Of a stretch of 64,000 nucleotides of DNA, positions 42,581-50,354 are shown in pieces. Location: assembly GCF_947500695.1 (NCBI RefSeq), contig NZ_CANMSS010000012.1, positions 88,087 through 152,086 on the forward strand, read 5' to 3'. The notes beneath the pieces are model-generated. The model was given only the letters and a program-made list of their open reading frames with translations, was not told the DNA's origin and did not search any database. Source of the DNA: an uncultured Pseudoteredinibacter sp. (GTDB taxonomy: Bacteria > Pseudomonadota > Gammaproteobacteria > Pseudomonadales > Cellvibrionaceae). The first letter of the stretch is position 1. Each line of letters opens with the position of its first letter. Made by a program: the position numbers and the translations under genes.

Positions 42581-43753
42581 ATGCGTTTGTTAAAGGTTCA
42601 AGCCGAAAACCTACGCCCCGGCATGTTCGTTGCCGAGCTAGATCGACCCTGGCTGGAAACTCCATTTACCTTGCAAGGCTTTGTCGTCCGTGACGATGAA
42701 GATGTTCTATATATCGGTCGCTATGTGGATTATGTCTATATTGATGCCGACTATTCGGGCTCCAATCTATTCCTGCCCGAGCAGCCAAAGCAAAAAACGG
42801 TTATTAAAGAACGTCTGAGTATCAAAGCTGACTTTGAACAGGCCAAAAGCTCTTTTAATTCGGCCAGTGAGTCTCTCGATAGGGTATTTAGCGCCCTCAA
42901 CAATGGCGCGCAAACCGATATTCAAGTCGTTCGTGAATCTGTACAGCCCTTAATCGATGGTGTCTTTAAGAATAAAGAGGCTATGGCAGCTCTGGTCCGG
43001 ATGAAGGAATCTTCAGATTATCGCTATCAACATGGTATTTCCATGGCAGTCTGGGCCGCGATTTTAGGGCGCCATATTGGATTGCCTATCGATGAGCTAG
43101 AAAAACTGGTGGTGGGTTGCGCCATGTGCGATGTGGGCATGACCCGTTTGCCTGATGAAATCTTTCAGCAGTCCTCAGGTTTAACCGAGTACCAGCGGCA
43201 AATGGTGGAGTTGCATACGCGCCTGGGTGTGCAGATGGTTGATGAAAACGGCAATGCCGATATTGAATTGCTGTCGATCATCAAAAGCCATCATGAACGT
43301 TTCGACGGTAGCGGTTACCCAGAAGGTTTGACTGGGGCTGATATTCCACTCTTGGCTAGGGTGGCGGGATTAGTCGATGCTTACGATGCCATGATTACTC
43401 CACGACCTTATGCGCCCGGTGTCTCGTCTTATGATGCGGTTCAGGAACTGATAAAGAGCAAAGGCGTTTTATTCCAAGACGCTTTGGTAGAACAATTTGT
43501 TCAGGCGATCGGCTTATTCCCTACCGGCTCCTTGGTGGAGCTCAATACCGGTGAGGTGGGTATTGTCGTTAAGCAAAATGAAATGCGCCGACTTAAGCCT
43601 GAAGTCGTTCTAGTGTTGGATGAGAAAAAAGAAAAATTAGCAGCGCTTAAACTGTTAGATCTAGCTGATGAAAACGTGTCTATTAGCCAATGGATTACCA
43701 ATGGCCTGCAGGCCGGCAGCTATGGCGTAAACAGCGAAGAGTACTTTATATGA
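42581..43753 (+). CDS. DUF3391 + HD-GYP domain protein with altered HD site
   Basis: 390 residues. N-terminal DUF3391 (about 1-130) is the usual partner of HD-GYP c-di-GMP phosphodiesterases. The HD-GYP domain (about 135-340) has H151, H212, the 'HHERFDGSGYP' block (H237, H238, G245-Y246-P247) and 'DAYDAM'. However, the HD dyad that normally reads HD-x-GK is C183-D184 in 'CAMCDVGMTRLP', so a metal-binding histidine and the lysine are lost. It may be a regulatory or c-di-GMP-binding protein instead of an enzyme. The gene overlaps the EAL gene by ATGA, so they work as a pair. Confidence 0.88.
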   Translation: MRLLKVQAENLRPGMFVAELDRPWLETPFTLQGFVVRDDEDVLYIGRYVDYVYIDADYSGSNLFLPEQPKQKTVIKERLSIKADFEQAKSSFNSASESLDRVFSALNNGAQTDIQVVRESVQPLIDGVFKNKEAMAALVRMKESSDYRYQHGISMAVWAAILGRHIGLPIDELEKLVVGCAMCDVGMTRLPDEIFQQSSGLTEYQRQMVELHTRLGVQMVDENGNADIELLSIIKSHHERFDGSGYPEGLTGADIPLLARVAGLVDAYDAMITPRPYAPGVSSYDAVQELIKSKGVLFQDALVEQFVQAIGLFPTGSLVELNTGEVGIVVKQNEMRRLKPEVVLVLDEKKEKLAALKLLDLADENVSISQWITNGLQAGSYGVNSEEYFI

Positions 43754-44934
43754 GTGGGAATAAAGGCAAACCATCATATATTGGACTAATCGAAATTGCC
43801 GATTACGAAGGTTTAGTTGGCCGGCATGGCCCGGCATCCGCCCAGTTGCTACTCGAAGAGTTCTATCAGCGTTTGCAGCGCTGGGCTCGCCCCCAAGATC
43901 AAGCTAAGGTTCTTAAAAATAGGCGGTTTATGGTCATGCTAGATGGTGTGCATGACGACGCTCAGCTGCAATTGGCAACCGCGAAGCTTATTCGTCTATT
44001 TGAAGCGCCCTGTGAATTAATGGGAATTACTGCACCGATAAAATTCAAGGGGGGATTTTGTCTACACGAAGGGCAGGATGCTGAGCAAACCCTTTTGCGC
44101 TGTCGAATAGCCTTGCGCCAAGCTCGCAAGGGCGAGCTGGCTATTCAGATATATCATCACGAATTCCAAGCCAGCCTTGATGACGAACCGCGTTTAGTTG
44201 AAGCGCTTGAGCGAGCCTTGGATCGAGGTGAGTTTCAACTCTATTATCAGCCAAAATTGCACACCGGTTATCGTACGGTAATTGGTGCCGAGGCGCTGTT
44301 GCGTTGGCACAGCAGCGATAAGAAAGTGATTAACCCGGTGCAATTTATCGATGTGGCTGAGCGGCATGATGTTATTCGCCCGATTACTTGGTGGGTGATG
44401 AAGTCAGCCGTAGCACGCTTACGCAACTGGCCGGATAATCTTGGCATTTCGGTGAATGTGCCACCTTGTTTATTGCTCGATGATGAAATCGTGACGGTGC
44501 TATCCGATGCCTTGGCGATATATAGCGTTGCGCCGCATCGTTTAACCATTGAAATCACCGAGAACTTGATGATCAGTGATTATGAACACTTGGTTCTGAA
44601 TTTACATTCTCTGCATGATATCGGTGTCAGAATTTCCATTGACGACTTTGGTACGGGTTATTCTTCGCTAGCGCAGTTTCGCAACTTGCCTGCCAATGAG
44701 CTTAAAATTGATAAGAGCTTTGTGCTGGCCATGCGTGAATCTGAAAAGGATATGGCTATTGTAAAAGCGGTTATTGATTTGGCCAGAAACTTCAGCATGC
44801 GGGTTGTTGCTGAAGGGGTAGAGGATCAGGAAACCGCCAGCCTATTAACCGACTTAGGCGCCGATCAGCTGCAAGGCTTTTTGTTTGATAAACCTTTGCC
44901 GCTGTCGGATTTCGAAAAACGATACGTCAAATAG
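43750..44934 (+). CDS. EAL-domain c-di-GMP phosphodiesterase
   Basis: 394 residues from the ATG overlapping the HD-GYP stop. An N-terminal degenerate GGDEF-like domain (about 1-140, lacking the GGDEF motif) precedes the EAL domain with E181-A-L in 'IGAEALLRW', 'DDFGTGYSS' and 'ADQLQGFLFDKP', which are conserved in active enzymes. It hydrolyses c-di-GMP to pGpG. With an upstream HD-GYP protein whose own site is altered, this is probably the catalytic half of the operon. An alternative longer frame starting at 43690 lacks support. Confidence 0.92.
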   Translation: MSGNKGKPSYIGLIEIADYEGLVGRHGPASAQLLLEEFYQRLQRWARPQDQAKVLKNRRFMVMLDGVHDDAQLQLATAKLIRLFEAPCELMGITAPIKFKGGFCLHEGQDAEQTLLRCRIALRQARKGELAIQIYHHEFQASLDDEPRLVEALERALDRGEFQLYYQPKLHTGYRTVIGAEALLRWHSSDKKVINPVQFIDVAERHDVIRPITWWVMKSAVARLRNWPDNLGISVNVPPCLLLDDEIVTVLSDALAIYSVAPHRLTIEITENLMISDYEHLVLNLHSLHDIGVRISIDDFGTGYSSLAQFRNLPANELKIDKSFVLAMRESEKDMAIVKAVIDLARNFSMRVVAEGVEDQETASLLTDLGADQLQGFLFDKPLPLSDFEKRYVK

Positions 44935-44955
44935 ACCTCAGCTATGAGGCCGAGG

Positions 44956-45360
44956 CTAAAGCCAAGGCAGGAAGCCAGCGATTAACATGCCTGCTAATCC
45001 AAATAAACTCAAGCCAAAGGCCACACTTCTAGCCAGCGAATAATTAGAGTAGTAAAACAGCATGTGCAGCAGGCGGCCTAGTAAGTACAGCGCTGCGCTG
45101 TTGTTTAGCCAATTCGGCGATGCGGCAGAAAATATTCCAAACATGGCCAGTAAAATAAAAATAGCGACGCTTTCGTTAGTGTTAGCATGGCTTCTAAACG
45201 CTCTAAACAAAAAGCTGCTTTGATCAACTTCAATGGGGTGTCCTGGTTTATGTCGACCCTTTAAGCCTGCGACATCCAATATCAGCAGCTGGGCAAAACT
45301 AAGTGCGGCCATTAATCCCATCACTAAAACGGTCATGCTATAGGCATCATTTACTTGCAT
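44956..45360 (-). CDS. MAPEG family membrane protein
   Basis: 134 residues with four membrane helices. 'FRSHANTNESVAIFIL' and 'LYLLGRLLHMLFYYSN' are the MAPEG (membrane-associated proteins in eicosanoid and glutathione metabolism) motifs; bacterial members are probable glutathione-dependent detoxifying enzymes. AAAGGA ribosome site 7 bases from the ATG. Convergent with the EAL gene. Confidence 0.87.
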   Translation of the reverse strand: MQVNDAYSMTVLVMGLMAALSFAQLLILDVAGLKGRHKPGHPIEVDQSSFLFRAFRSHANTNESVAIFILLAMFGIFSAASPNWLNNSAALYLLGRLLHMLFYYSNYSLARSVAFGLSLFGLAGMLIAGFLPWL

Positions 45361-45398
45361 GCTGTATTCCTTTCACTTCCAAATCTTTAGGTTTTAGG

Positions 45399-45456
45399 CT
45401 AGGGCACCTCTGAATAAAGGCCTGAGCTCCAACGCCTTTATTCAGAGGTGCCCTAG
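45399..45456. repeat. Large perfect inverted repeat, 23-bp arms
   Basis: Left arm 45399-45421 begins CTAGGGCACCTCTGAATA and the right arm 45434-45456 is its exact reverse complement; loop of 12. No T run follows. Length and perfection suggest a miniature transposable element or a folded 3' element of one of the flanking transcripts. The GGGCACCTCTGAATAA core looks like an insertion-sequence end. Confidence 0.7.
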
Positions 45457-45525
45457 AAACTCAGCAAAACATATCCCATAGCAAACGCCCTGTATAGTGC
45501 TGAAATTGCAAGAGCGCATTGCAGT

Positions 45526-45555
45526 TTTATATCGCGCCATTTTATATCGCGCCAT
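45526..45555. repeat. 15-bp tandem duplication
   Basis: TTTATATCGCGCCAT occurs twice in direct succession (45526-45540, 45541-45555), just upstream of a TTGACT element at 45563. It may be slippage. Confidence 0.6.
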
Positions 45556-45604
45556 TTCCTCTTTGACTCTTTTCGAGCTTCTATGGGTGGTCATATTGTT
45601 AGCT

Positions 45605-45655
45605 TGCTACATTGTAGTAGTTATGTTAGTTTTCGCCTGCTACATTGTAGTAGTT
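45605..45655. promoter_or_regulatory. Twin BlaI/MecI-type operators
   Basis: The 18-base sequence TGCTACATTGTAGTAGTT occurs at 45605-45622 and 45638-45655. Each contains the palindrome CTACATTGTAG (45607-45617 and 45640-45650), the TACA...TGTA pattern recognised by BlaI/MecI/CopY repressors. They are 33 bp apart, three helical turns, and about 95 bp before blaI. A TTGTTA -35-like element at 45596 places the left operator inside the promoter. Confidence 0.78.
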
Positions 45656-45743
45656 TGTAGGTTGAAAGCGGTAGATTGTGAGATTGAAGGCCGCAATAGC
45701 TGAAGAGCCAGCGTGCTAAAAAGAAGATAAATGGTAAGAAAAA

Positions 45744-46118
45744 GTGAAGAGACTTCCAGACCTCAGTAAAGCTGAGTATGAAATATTACGTGAACTTTGG
45801 CGATCCGGAGATAGCACGGTTAGGGCCGTTCATGATCAATTGGCTGAATCGACCGATTGGGCATACACGACCACCAAGACCCATATGGATAGAATGGTAA
45901 AGCGTGGCTTGTTAAAACGTTATAAAGATTCTGAAGGTAATCAATACAGTGCTCTGCTCAGTAAGCCTGAAGGTCTAGTTAAGATGGTACGTTATTTTGC
46001 CGAGCGTGTCCTAGAGCTTGATGGCAAATCCGTGGTTTCGATGTTTGCGAAAAGTGAGGCGCTAAGCCCACAAGAGATTAAGCAGCTGCGTGAACTATTG
46101 GAGAAAGATGATGACTGA
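45744..46118 (+). CDS. BlaI/MecI/CopY-family repressor
   Basis: 124 residues with a winged HTH: 'LPDLSKAEYEILRELWRSGD', 'WAYTTTKTHMDRMVKRGLLK', and a C-terminal dimer region. It binds as a dimer to the twin operators upstream and is normally inactivated by the partner M56 protease. GTG start. The end overlaps the protease gene by 8 bases, so both are made together. The controlled genes are probably this operon and perhaps cell-wall genes elsewhere. Confidence 0.92.
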   Translation: MKRLPDLSKAEYEILRELWRSGDSTVRAVHDQLAESTDWAYTTTKTHMDRMVKRGLLKRYKDSEGNQYSALLSKPEGLVKMVRYFAERVLELDGKSVVSMFAKSEALSPQEIKQLRELLEKDDD

Positions 46119-47559
46119 TTTGATAGCGCTATGGCTAGATTTTTTGTATCAGCAGTCCCTTTGGGCAGCAGTCCTCTTTCCGGGGATATTACTTGCTGTG
46201 TATGGTTTACGTAAGTCTTATCCGGGCATGCTGGTGGTTATCTGGTTGTTAATTCCATTGCGTTTGCTCGCACCTACTGATTTGTCATTTGAATACAGCT
46301 TAGCGAGCTGGATTGGAAACTTGCCTGTAGAGTTTAGCGAGCCGGCATCGGCAGTTGATGAGCCTTGGCATCAGTCACAGATTGAAGCTGTTGCCAGCAC
46401 TTCGCTGGTCGAGCAGAATCTTTCGGCTTGGCAGTATTTACTCTTTGTTCTGTGGCTAAGTGGTTTTACCTTCTCTTTAATAAGCTTTTTAAGGGCTAGA
46501 GATAATCTCAGCAAACAAATCAAAGGTGCAATAGCCCTAGAATCTGGTGAGGATCTACAAACCCTGAAAAATGCGCAGCATGATTTATCATGCCGAAGAA
46601 ATGTGAAACTTTTTAAAAGCAAAGACGCCCATTCAGCCTTTACGCTAGGAACTGTAAACCCTGTTATATGCTTGCCAGGAAAGCTGTGGGACGAATTGGA
46701 TGTGCAAGATCGCCGCGCCATTATTTATCACGAGCTCGCTCATGTGAAGGCCTATGATGATCTATTGTTATGCTGCCTGAACCTAATACGTTGCCTGTTC
46801 TTTTTTCACCCTGCGATGTGCTATGCGCAGGCTCAGATCACCCAGCAACGTGAGAGGCTCACCGATATAGTAGTGGTGCAAAATTCTTCTCTAGAGCCCA
46901 AGCAATATGCCAAGGCCTTATTGAACTACATCGAAAAATCAACATTGAATCGCTTTGCGAGTGTTGCCCCCAGTGTTGGTGGCCAGTATTTACTAGTGAA
47001 ATTAAGGATAGAAGCAATGGTTGAAAATAGATTGAACTACGGTTTTGCACACAAGTTATCGAGTCTACTATTGATGATTTGCTTGCTGAGTTTTGTTTTG
47101 CCAATGGAGGCTTGGTCTGAAAGTCATGGCAAGGTAAGCGGAGAAAACAGCCAGTCAAAAAACTTGCTGTTTAAAAGGCCCTTGCTCAGTAAAAAAATCT
47201 CGTCGGCTTTTGGTATGCGAAAGCACCCAATAAGTGGCAAATTAAAACAGCATAATGGTATCGACTTACCAGCTAGCCTCGGTAGCCATGTGTTTGCAGT
47301 TGCCGATGGTAAGGTTGTAAAGGTGGTCGAAGATAGAGGCTCCAAACCCAGATATGTCTATATTGATCATGGCCAAGGGGTGGTCAGTCGATATTTCCAG
47401 CTTGGGAATATTCAAGTCAAAGAAAATGATTGGGTTCGCTCTGGCCAGCAGATCGCAGAAATAGGATCGCCTTATCGTGGAACCGGCCCGCACCTACATT
47501 TTGAAGTTATGAAAAGCAAAGAGCATGTCGACCCGATGAGCTTCTTCGAGACGTTTTAA
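46111..47559 (+). CDS. BlaR1-like M56 protease fused to an M23 peptidase domain
   Basis: 482 residues. The N-terminal half has membrane helices and the gluzincin site H207-E208-L-A-H211 ('YHELAHVKAYDD') facing the cytoplasm, as in BlaR1/MecR1. After another helix ('LLLMICLLSFVLPMEAW') comes, in place of the beta-lactam sensor, an M23/LytM domain: 'ISSAFGMRKHPISGK', H381 and D385 in 'HNGIDLPA', and H461-L-H463 in 'GPHLHFEV'. All usual zinc ligands are present. It may cut or bind peptidoglycan peptides outside and cleave BlaI inside. ATG at 46111 has GGAGA 6 bases upstream. Confidence 0.88.
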   Translation: MTDLIALWLDFLYQQSLWAAVLFPGILLAVYGLRKSYPGMLVVIWLLIPLRLLAPTDLSFEYSLASWIGNLPVEFSEPASAVDEPWHQSQIEAVASTSLVEQNLSAWQYLLFVLWLSGFTFSLISFLRARDNLSKQIKGAIALESGEDLQTLKNAQHDLSCRRNVKLFKSKDAHSAFTLGTVNPVICLPGKLWDELDVQDRRAIIYHELAHVKAYDDLLLCCLNLIRCLFFFHPAMCYAQAQITQQRERLTDIVVVQNSSLEPKQYAKALLNYIEKSTLNRFASVAPSVGGQYLLVKLRIEAMVENRLNYGFAHKLSSLLLMICLLSFVLPMEAWSESHGKVSGENSQSKNLLFKRPLLSKKISSAFGMRKHPISGKLKQHNGIDLPASLGSHVFAVADGKVVKVVEDRGSKPRYVYIDHGQGVVSRYFQLGNIQVKENDWVRSGQQIAEIGSPYRGTGPHLHFEVMKSKEHVDPMSFFETF

Positions 47560-47615
47560 GATCTTTAGGATACGGTGGGCATGCTGCCCACCGCGCTTGT
47601 TGGCAGATTGCCGAG

Positions 47616-48209
47616 TTAAGCCTTTGCTAAGAGCTCTTCAACAAAGTCCAGTCGATCTTGACCAAAGAACATCTCTCCTTCTAAGAACATGGTAGGTGCG
47701 CCAAAGATTTTTCTTTCCGCAGCCTGTTCAGTGGCTGCAATTAATTCAGCTTTAACCTCATCGCTCTGGCTAAGCTCTATAAGTGCTTTTGCATCCAAGC
47801 CCGCTTCGAGCAATGTGCTGTTAACAACGTCCATATCCCCCATATTCTTTTCTTGCTGCCAAATGGCTTGGTAAACGCAATCGACATACTGTGCAAAGCA
47901 TTTCAGCTTTTGGGCTGCTATGGCGGCACGCATTAAATAAAGAGTGTTGATAGGGAAGTGTGGGTTGAATTTGAGTTCCACCTGGTAGCGCTTAGCAAAA
48001 CGAGGCAGATCATGGACAAGCATATATTCACCTTTTGCCGGGATGGCGATCGGTGAAGTATTGCTCGTTGCCTTAAAAATACCACCGAGTAGCATTGGGC
48101 GATATTCTACCTGGCAGTCATACTGCTTCGATAATTGTTGTAAGCGCATATGGGCTAGAAACGCTGTGGGGCTGCCGAAGTCAAAATAGAACTCTATGGT
48201 TTTGCTCAT
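47616..48209 (-). CDS. 2-hydroxychromene-2-carboxylate isomerase (DsbA-fold)
   Basis: 197 residues of the kappa-class GST/HCCA isomerase family: 'FYFDFGSPTAFLAHMRL', 'YRPMLLGGIFKAT', 'FPINTLYLMRAAIAA' and 'FGAPTMFLEGEMFFGQDRLD'. HCCA isomerase acts in naphthalene degradation with glutathione; many homologues have other thiol-dependent roles. GGGAGA ribosome site. Monocistronic on the minus strand. Confidence 0.9.
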   Translation of the reverse strand: MSKTIEFYFDFGSPTAFLAHMRLQQLSKQYDCQVEYRPMLLGGIFKATSNTSPIAIPAKGEYMLVHDLPRFAKRYQVELKFNPHFPINTLYLMRAAIAAQKLKCFAQYVDCVYQAIWQQEKNMGDMDVVNSTLLEAGLDAKALIELSQSDEVKAELIAATEQAAERKIFGAPTMFLEGEMFFGQDRLDFVEELLAKA

Positions 48210-48291
48210 TATTATCTCCCTAGCTATACCCTGTGTTGGGATTAAGCCTTGTTAGCGGTAATTTGAATTGCTGATTTAATTTGTAATAAAG

Positions 48292-48310
48292 AGGTTCCAA
48301 TATGGAACCT
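48292..48310. promoter_or_regulatory. Palindrome AGGTTCCA-ATA-TGGAACCT
   Basis: Perfect 8-base arms around ATA in the divergent region between the isomerase and the EamA gene. The GGTTCCA...TGGAACC form is of the kind bound by HxlR- or MarR-like dimers. It overlaps the start of a small frame at 48302. Confidence 0.55.
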
Positions 48311-48433
48311 ATAATAGATTTCTTACGAACTCTGGTCAAAGAGTTTCTCCAAGGCCTGTTCCGAAAAGCGCTAGTGTCGTCTTGGGTCATCTGTTTTAAT
48401 GTGCCCCTGCCTGTTCTAGGCATCTTTGCTTAA
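48302..48433 (+). CDS. Possible 43-residue leader peptide upstream of the EamA gene
   Basis: ATG with GAGG 7 bases upstream, a good ribosome site. The peptide begins 'MEPIIDFLRTLVKEFLQGLF' and continues with a hydrophobic part ('ALVSSWVICFNVPLPVLGIF'). Its TAA stop overlaps the TAAGGGG ribosome site of the EamA gene, so translation of the peptide could affect EamA translation. Unknown family; could be chance. Confidence 0.4.
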   Translation: MEPIIDFLRTLVKEFLQGLFRKALVSSWVICFNVPLPVLGIFA

Positions 48434-48443
48434 GGGGAAGTTT

Positions 48444-49337
48444 GTGTCGTTCAAAGACAGTGTCATGCTGGTTCTGCTGGCCGCCATATGGGGTGGCTCT
48501 TTCTTGTTTATGCGTTATGCCGTCCCTGAATTTGGCGTTGCCCCGCTAATTTTTTTACGCGTTGGCTTAGCTGCTTTGTTTTTGCTGCCATTGCTGCTGT
48601 GGCAGGGCAAGTTGGCAGGCTTGAAGAAAGTTTGGCATTTGAGCTTTATTAATGGGTGGGCAAATTCGGCGATTCCCTTTTGCCTTATTGCTTATTCATT
48701 ACTGACCCTGAGCTCTGGCTTTGCCTCTATCTTAAACGCTGTAACCCCTATAGCTACGGCCATCGTGGGTCTGATTTGGCTAGGTGAAAGAATGCCGCTG
48801 CTTAAGAGTATAGGGATGTTGATTGGCATCGCGGGGGTAACCTTGCTGGCTTGGAATAAGCTCTATGTTAGCCAAGACGATACCGTGCAAGTGGCCTTGG
48901 CGATTGCTGCAGGCGTCGTTGCCACCTTGTTTTATGCCATATCGGCGATTTTTACTAAGCGCTACCTAAATGGTGTCGACAGTATGGTTTTATCTACAGG
49001 CTCTATGTTGGGGGCAAGCCTGCTATTGCTGCCCTTAGCGTTAATCTATTGGCCTGATCAATCACCAAGTATGCTCAGTTGGCTGGCGGCCATCGCCTTG
49101 GCTATTGTGTGCTCGGCCTTAGCCTATTTGATGTTTTTCCGCTTGATTCATACAGTTGGGCCGGCGCGGGCGACAACGGTAACCTTTATTGTCCCGGTAT
49201 TTGGCATGCTATGGGGCGCGACTTTGCTTAACGAAGAAGTCTCAATGTTTATGCTGCTCGCTTCTGCGGTGACCTTATTGGGTACTGGCTTGGCCACCGG
49301 GGTGATTTCAGGGCGTGGAACTGAAAAGGAAAAATAA
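48444..49337 (+). CDS. EamA/DMT-superfamily transporter
   Basis: About 297 residues with ten helices: 'LLAAIWGGSFLFMRYAVPEF', 'ASILNAVTPIATAIVGLIWL' and 'VTFIVPVFGMLWGATLLNEE'. Similar in layout to the island transporter at 27.7-28.6 kb but clearly different in sequence. The GTG at 48444 is preferred because AGGGGA precedes it by 6 bases; a TTG at 48426 lacks this. Likely inner-membrane exporter of a metabolite. Confidence 0.9.
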   Translation: MSFKDSVMLVLLAAIWGGSFLFMRYAVPEFGVAPLIFLRVGLAALFLLPLLLWQGKLAGLKKVWHLSFINGWANSAIPFCLIAYSLLTLSSGFASILNAVTPIATAIVGLIWLGERMPLLKSIGMLIGIAGVTLLAWNKLYVSQDDTVQVALAIAAGVVATLFYAISAIFTKRYLNGVDSMVLSTGSMLGASLLLLPLALIYWPDQSPSMLSWLAAIALAIVCSALAYLMFFRLIHTVGPARATTVTFIVPVFGMLWGATLLNEEVSMFMLLASAVTLLGTGLATGVISGRGTEKEK

Positions 49338-49402
49338 TACGGCACAGGTGGAATTAGCTTGGGTAAAGGGAATATAACGGGATATCGAAGTAGAGCTAGG
49401 TA

Positions 49403-49418
49403 AGCCCTCGCAAGGGCT
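49403..49418. repeat. Short hairpin AGCCCT / AGGGCT
   Basis: Six-base stem with loop CGCA between the convergent EamA and small hypothetical genes. No T run. Possible weak shared 3' structure. Confidence 0.3.
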
Positions 49419-49430
49419 CACCGACGAGGC

Positions 49431-49694
49431 TTAGTTGATAGAAGGCTTGTCTTCTTGGTCAACCAGATTGCTGATCTTGCTGGTAAAGTCCCCAGTCGCT
49501 TGGCAGGGTTCTTCGGGGCTCTGTCCTGCCTCCATAAAGGCGAAATAGTCTTCGGTCAGTGTGCGCCCTAAGGCCCTTCTATCAGCCGATTTGCGGCGTT
49601 TTCTATGGAAGAGATCCAGCGGGAGATCTTTGCAGCGGTCCTGCTCTAGGCGGCGGTCAGCGCCTTTTCGTCTATCGACAAAAATCTTACTCAT
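49431..49694 (-). CDS. Small charged conserved-type protein
   Basis: 87 residues from the ATG at 49694. Very rich in Arg/Asp near the N-terminus ('VDRRKGADRRLEQDRCKDLP', 'LFHRKRRKSADRRALGR'), a pattern seen in small uncharacterised proteobacterial proteins with repeated DRR units. Probably cytoplasmic; an RNA- or partner-binding role is only a guess. An ATG 27 bases upstream is an alternative start. Confidence 0.68.
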   Translation of the reverse strand: MSKIFVDRRKGADRRLEQDRCKDLPLDLFHRKRRKSADRRALGRTLTEDYFAFMEAGQSPEEPCQATGDFTSKISNLVDQEDKPSIN

Positions 49695-49843
49695 ATGCAT
49701 CAAACCTATTGTTACAGCCAAAGTATAGTAGAAAATGATTTAGCTGCATTATCCTTATTTTTAGTATGGTCTAATCTGCTGTCGTATATGGCCCGATGTA
49801 ATCGGCCATCAAATTGAGCTGCCTGTCACTTTTAAAAGTTCGC

Positions 49844-49849
49844 TATAAT
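49844..49849 (+). promoter_or_regulatory. Candidate -10 element for the bolA operon
   Basis: Perfect TATAAT followed by a GC-rich GCGCC discriminator. No good -35 at 17 bp. It would give a leader of about 150 bases before bolA. A GC-rich discriminator is typical of growth-rate-controlled promoters. Confidence 0.4.
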
Positions 49850-50006
49850 GCGCCTTGTTGTGTTCGAGGTCTAGCCCTCGGCCGGAAATGACCCAGAATT
49901 GTGCAGAGCTGCCGAAATCCCTTGTGATCTGTATCTCACTGAGCCCCTTAGCTCCCTGTGAAACTGTTCAGCTGCAGCCTGGTATTAGTAATGAATTAGG
50001 ACAGAT

Positions 50007-50351
50007 ATGTCACAGCAAAGAACAGAAGGCCCAGTTCAGTCGGCCATTATCGAAAAGCTGCAGGCACTTGCGCCCAGCCATCTAGAAGTCGCCAATGAGA
50101 GCCATGGCCATAATGTGCCGCCAGGCTCGGAATCGCATTTTAAGGTAGTGCTAGTGAGTGAAGCCTTTAGCGGCTTGCGCCAGGTACCTAGGCATCAAAA
50201 AATATACGGCCTTTTAGCCGAGGAAATGGCCGGTCCAGTGCACGCCTTAGCTTTGCATACATTTAGCCCTGAAGAGTGGTCTGAGCAGGCTGTTCCAGAA
50301 TCCCCGAATTGTTTGGGCGGAAGTCTGCATGACAAGAAGAGCGAGGGTTAG
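50007..50351 (+). CDS. bolA: BolA family protein
   Basis: 114 residues with the BolA fold: 'AIIEKLQALAPSHLEVANES', 'SESHFKVVLVSEAFSGLRQV', 'RHQKIYGLLAEEM', 'VHALALHTFSPEEW'. The conserved histidines serve Fe-S binding with monothiol glutaredoxin. BolA affects morphology, biofilm and stress responses. AGGA ribosome site. It ends 3 bases before the trhO start, so the two form an operon. Confidence 0.92.
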   Translation: MSQQRTEGPVQSAIIEKLQALAPSHLEVANESHGHNVPPGSESHFKVVLVSEAFSGLRQVPRHQKIYGLLAEEMAGPVHALALHTFSPEEWSEQAVPESPNCLGGSLHDKKSEG

Positions 50352-50354
50352 TTG

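Larger units (their letters stand above)
45361..45743. other. Repeat-rich region upstream of blaI
   Basis: Holds a 23-bp inverted repeat (45399-45456), a 15-bp tandem repeat (45526-45555) and the twin BlaI-type operators (45607-45650). A 68-codon frame at 45497-45703 is formed by these repeats, reading CYIVVV twice, and I do not count it as a gene. Confidence 0.6.

Noticed and set aside
45497..45703. 68-codon frame with membrane-like composition
   Set aside because: It is built from the tandem repeat and the twin BlaI operators (CYIVVV appears twice because the operator repeats), so it is a by-product of regulatory DNA.
48220..48423. 67-codon minus-strand frame between the isomerase and the EamA gene
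   Set aside because: It has no ribosome site and covers the palindromic operator. The plus-strand 43-codon frame has better signals.
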